From Symbiodinium natans (Eukaryota > Sar > Dinophyceae > Suessiales > Symbiodiniaceae), in assembly GCA_905221605.1 (NCBI GenBank), contig CAJNDS010002836.1, positions 62,001 through 126,000 on the forward strand: 64,000 bases of DNA, given 5' to 3'. The notes beneath the pieces were generated by a model, which searched no databases, was not told the DNA's origin, and saw nothing but the letters and a program-made list of their open reading frames with translations. The position numbers were made by a program, and so were the translations under genes. Position 1 is the first letter of the stretch, and each line of letters begins with the position of its first letter. This document shows positions 63,825 through 64,000 of this stretch, in pieces.

Positions 63825-63925
63825 TTGGGATGTTCCCCCTTACACTCAGAGTCCTTAACAGGGATTAGAAAAGGGGGTACTATAATCCCTGTGAAGGACT
63901 GTTAGTATATTGGGAGACATCCCAA
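63825..63925. mobile_element. Inverted-repeat element, family B, copy 5
   Basis: Begins TTGGGATGTTCCCCCTTACA and ends GTATATTGGGAGACATCCCAA, with CAGAGTCCTTAACAGGG and GTGAAGGACTGTTAG inside. Flanked by CCCTAAA-type DNA. Confidence 0.8.
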
Positions 63926-64000
63926 CCCAAACGCAAACCATAAACCCCAAACCCCAAACCCTAAACCCCAAACCCTAAACCACCCTAAACCCCAAACCTT

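Noticed and set aside
1-64000. Subtelomeric or true chromosome-end location because of TTTAGGG repeats
   Set aside because: The arrays are dispersed, in both orientations, and interleaved with exons over the whole window; no terminal array is present.
1-64000. CRISPR arrays, operons or ribosome binding sites
   Set aside because: Intron-rich eukaryotic genes are present; no evenly spaced repeat-spacer pattern was found. No rRNA gene was recognised, and I could not identify any tRNA by eye.

Overview
The window reads as nuclear DNA of a dinoflagellate, most like Symbiodiniaceae or a relative (inference). Evidence: (i) intron donors are often GC or GA instead of GT, and these choices are supported by codon phase and protein homology; (ii) a near-identical tandem gene array; (iii) domain combinations common in dinoflagellates (PAN/apple plus beta-trefoil lectin, SWIM plus SAM); (iv) TTTAGGG-type telomere-like DNA scattered through almost every intron and spacer. 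Genes are split into small exons, many of 35-165 nt, so long open frames mislead: because exons are GC-rich, several frames are open on both strands. Nearly every exon whose strand I could decide is on the minus strand, so the window looks like one long unidirectional block transcribed from right to left.

Layout, left to right. 0-3.3 kb: microsatellites, then the 3' part of a SWIM zinc-finger/SAM-domain gene whose end is tandemly duplicated. 3.66-6.50 kb: an AT-rich, non-coding 2.8-kb element with 24-bp terminal inverted repeats, an internal degenerate repeat array and a giant hairpin. 7.5-11.7 kb: exons of an unidentified minus-strand gene. 12.0-13.0 kb: an exon chain interrupted by short inverted-repeat elements that behave as introns (introner-like). 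13.3-19.1 kb: an NSUN2-like tRNA/RNA cytosine-5 methyltransferase, reconstructed exon by exon. 21.2-27.4 kb: four tandem copies of an FKBP-type prolyl isomerase gene. 27.5-29.6 kb: a phase-consistent seven-exon chain of unknown function. 30-40 kb: mostly repeats, including a 591-bp tandem duplication and a family of about 33-bp palindromes, with a few exon islands. 41.1-56.5 kb: exons of one or more secreted-type proteins combining beta-trefoil (ricin-B-type) lectin repeats and PAN/apple domains. 57-63.5 kb: more minus-strand exons, including Thr-rich linkers.

The most interesting system is the set of short (65-140 bp) inverted-repeat element families that sit in introns. In the clearest cases they make up nearly the whole intron and their ends lie at or within a few bases of the splice sites. 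Introns were judged by eye from splice dinucleotides, codon phase and homology; no transcript data were available. Exon ends are therefore models, and first exons of most genes are not located.
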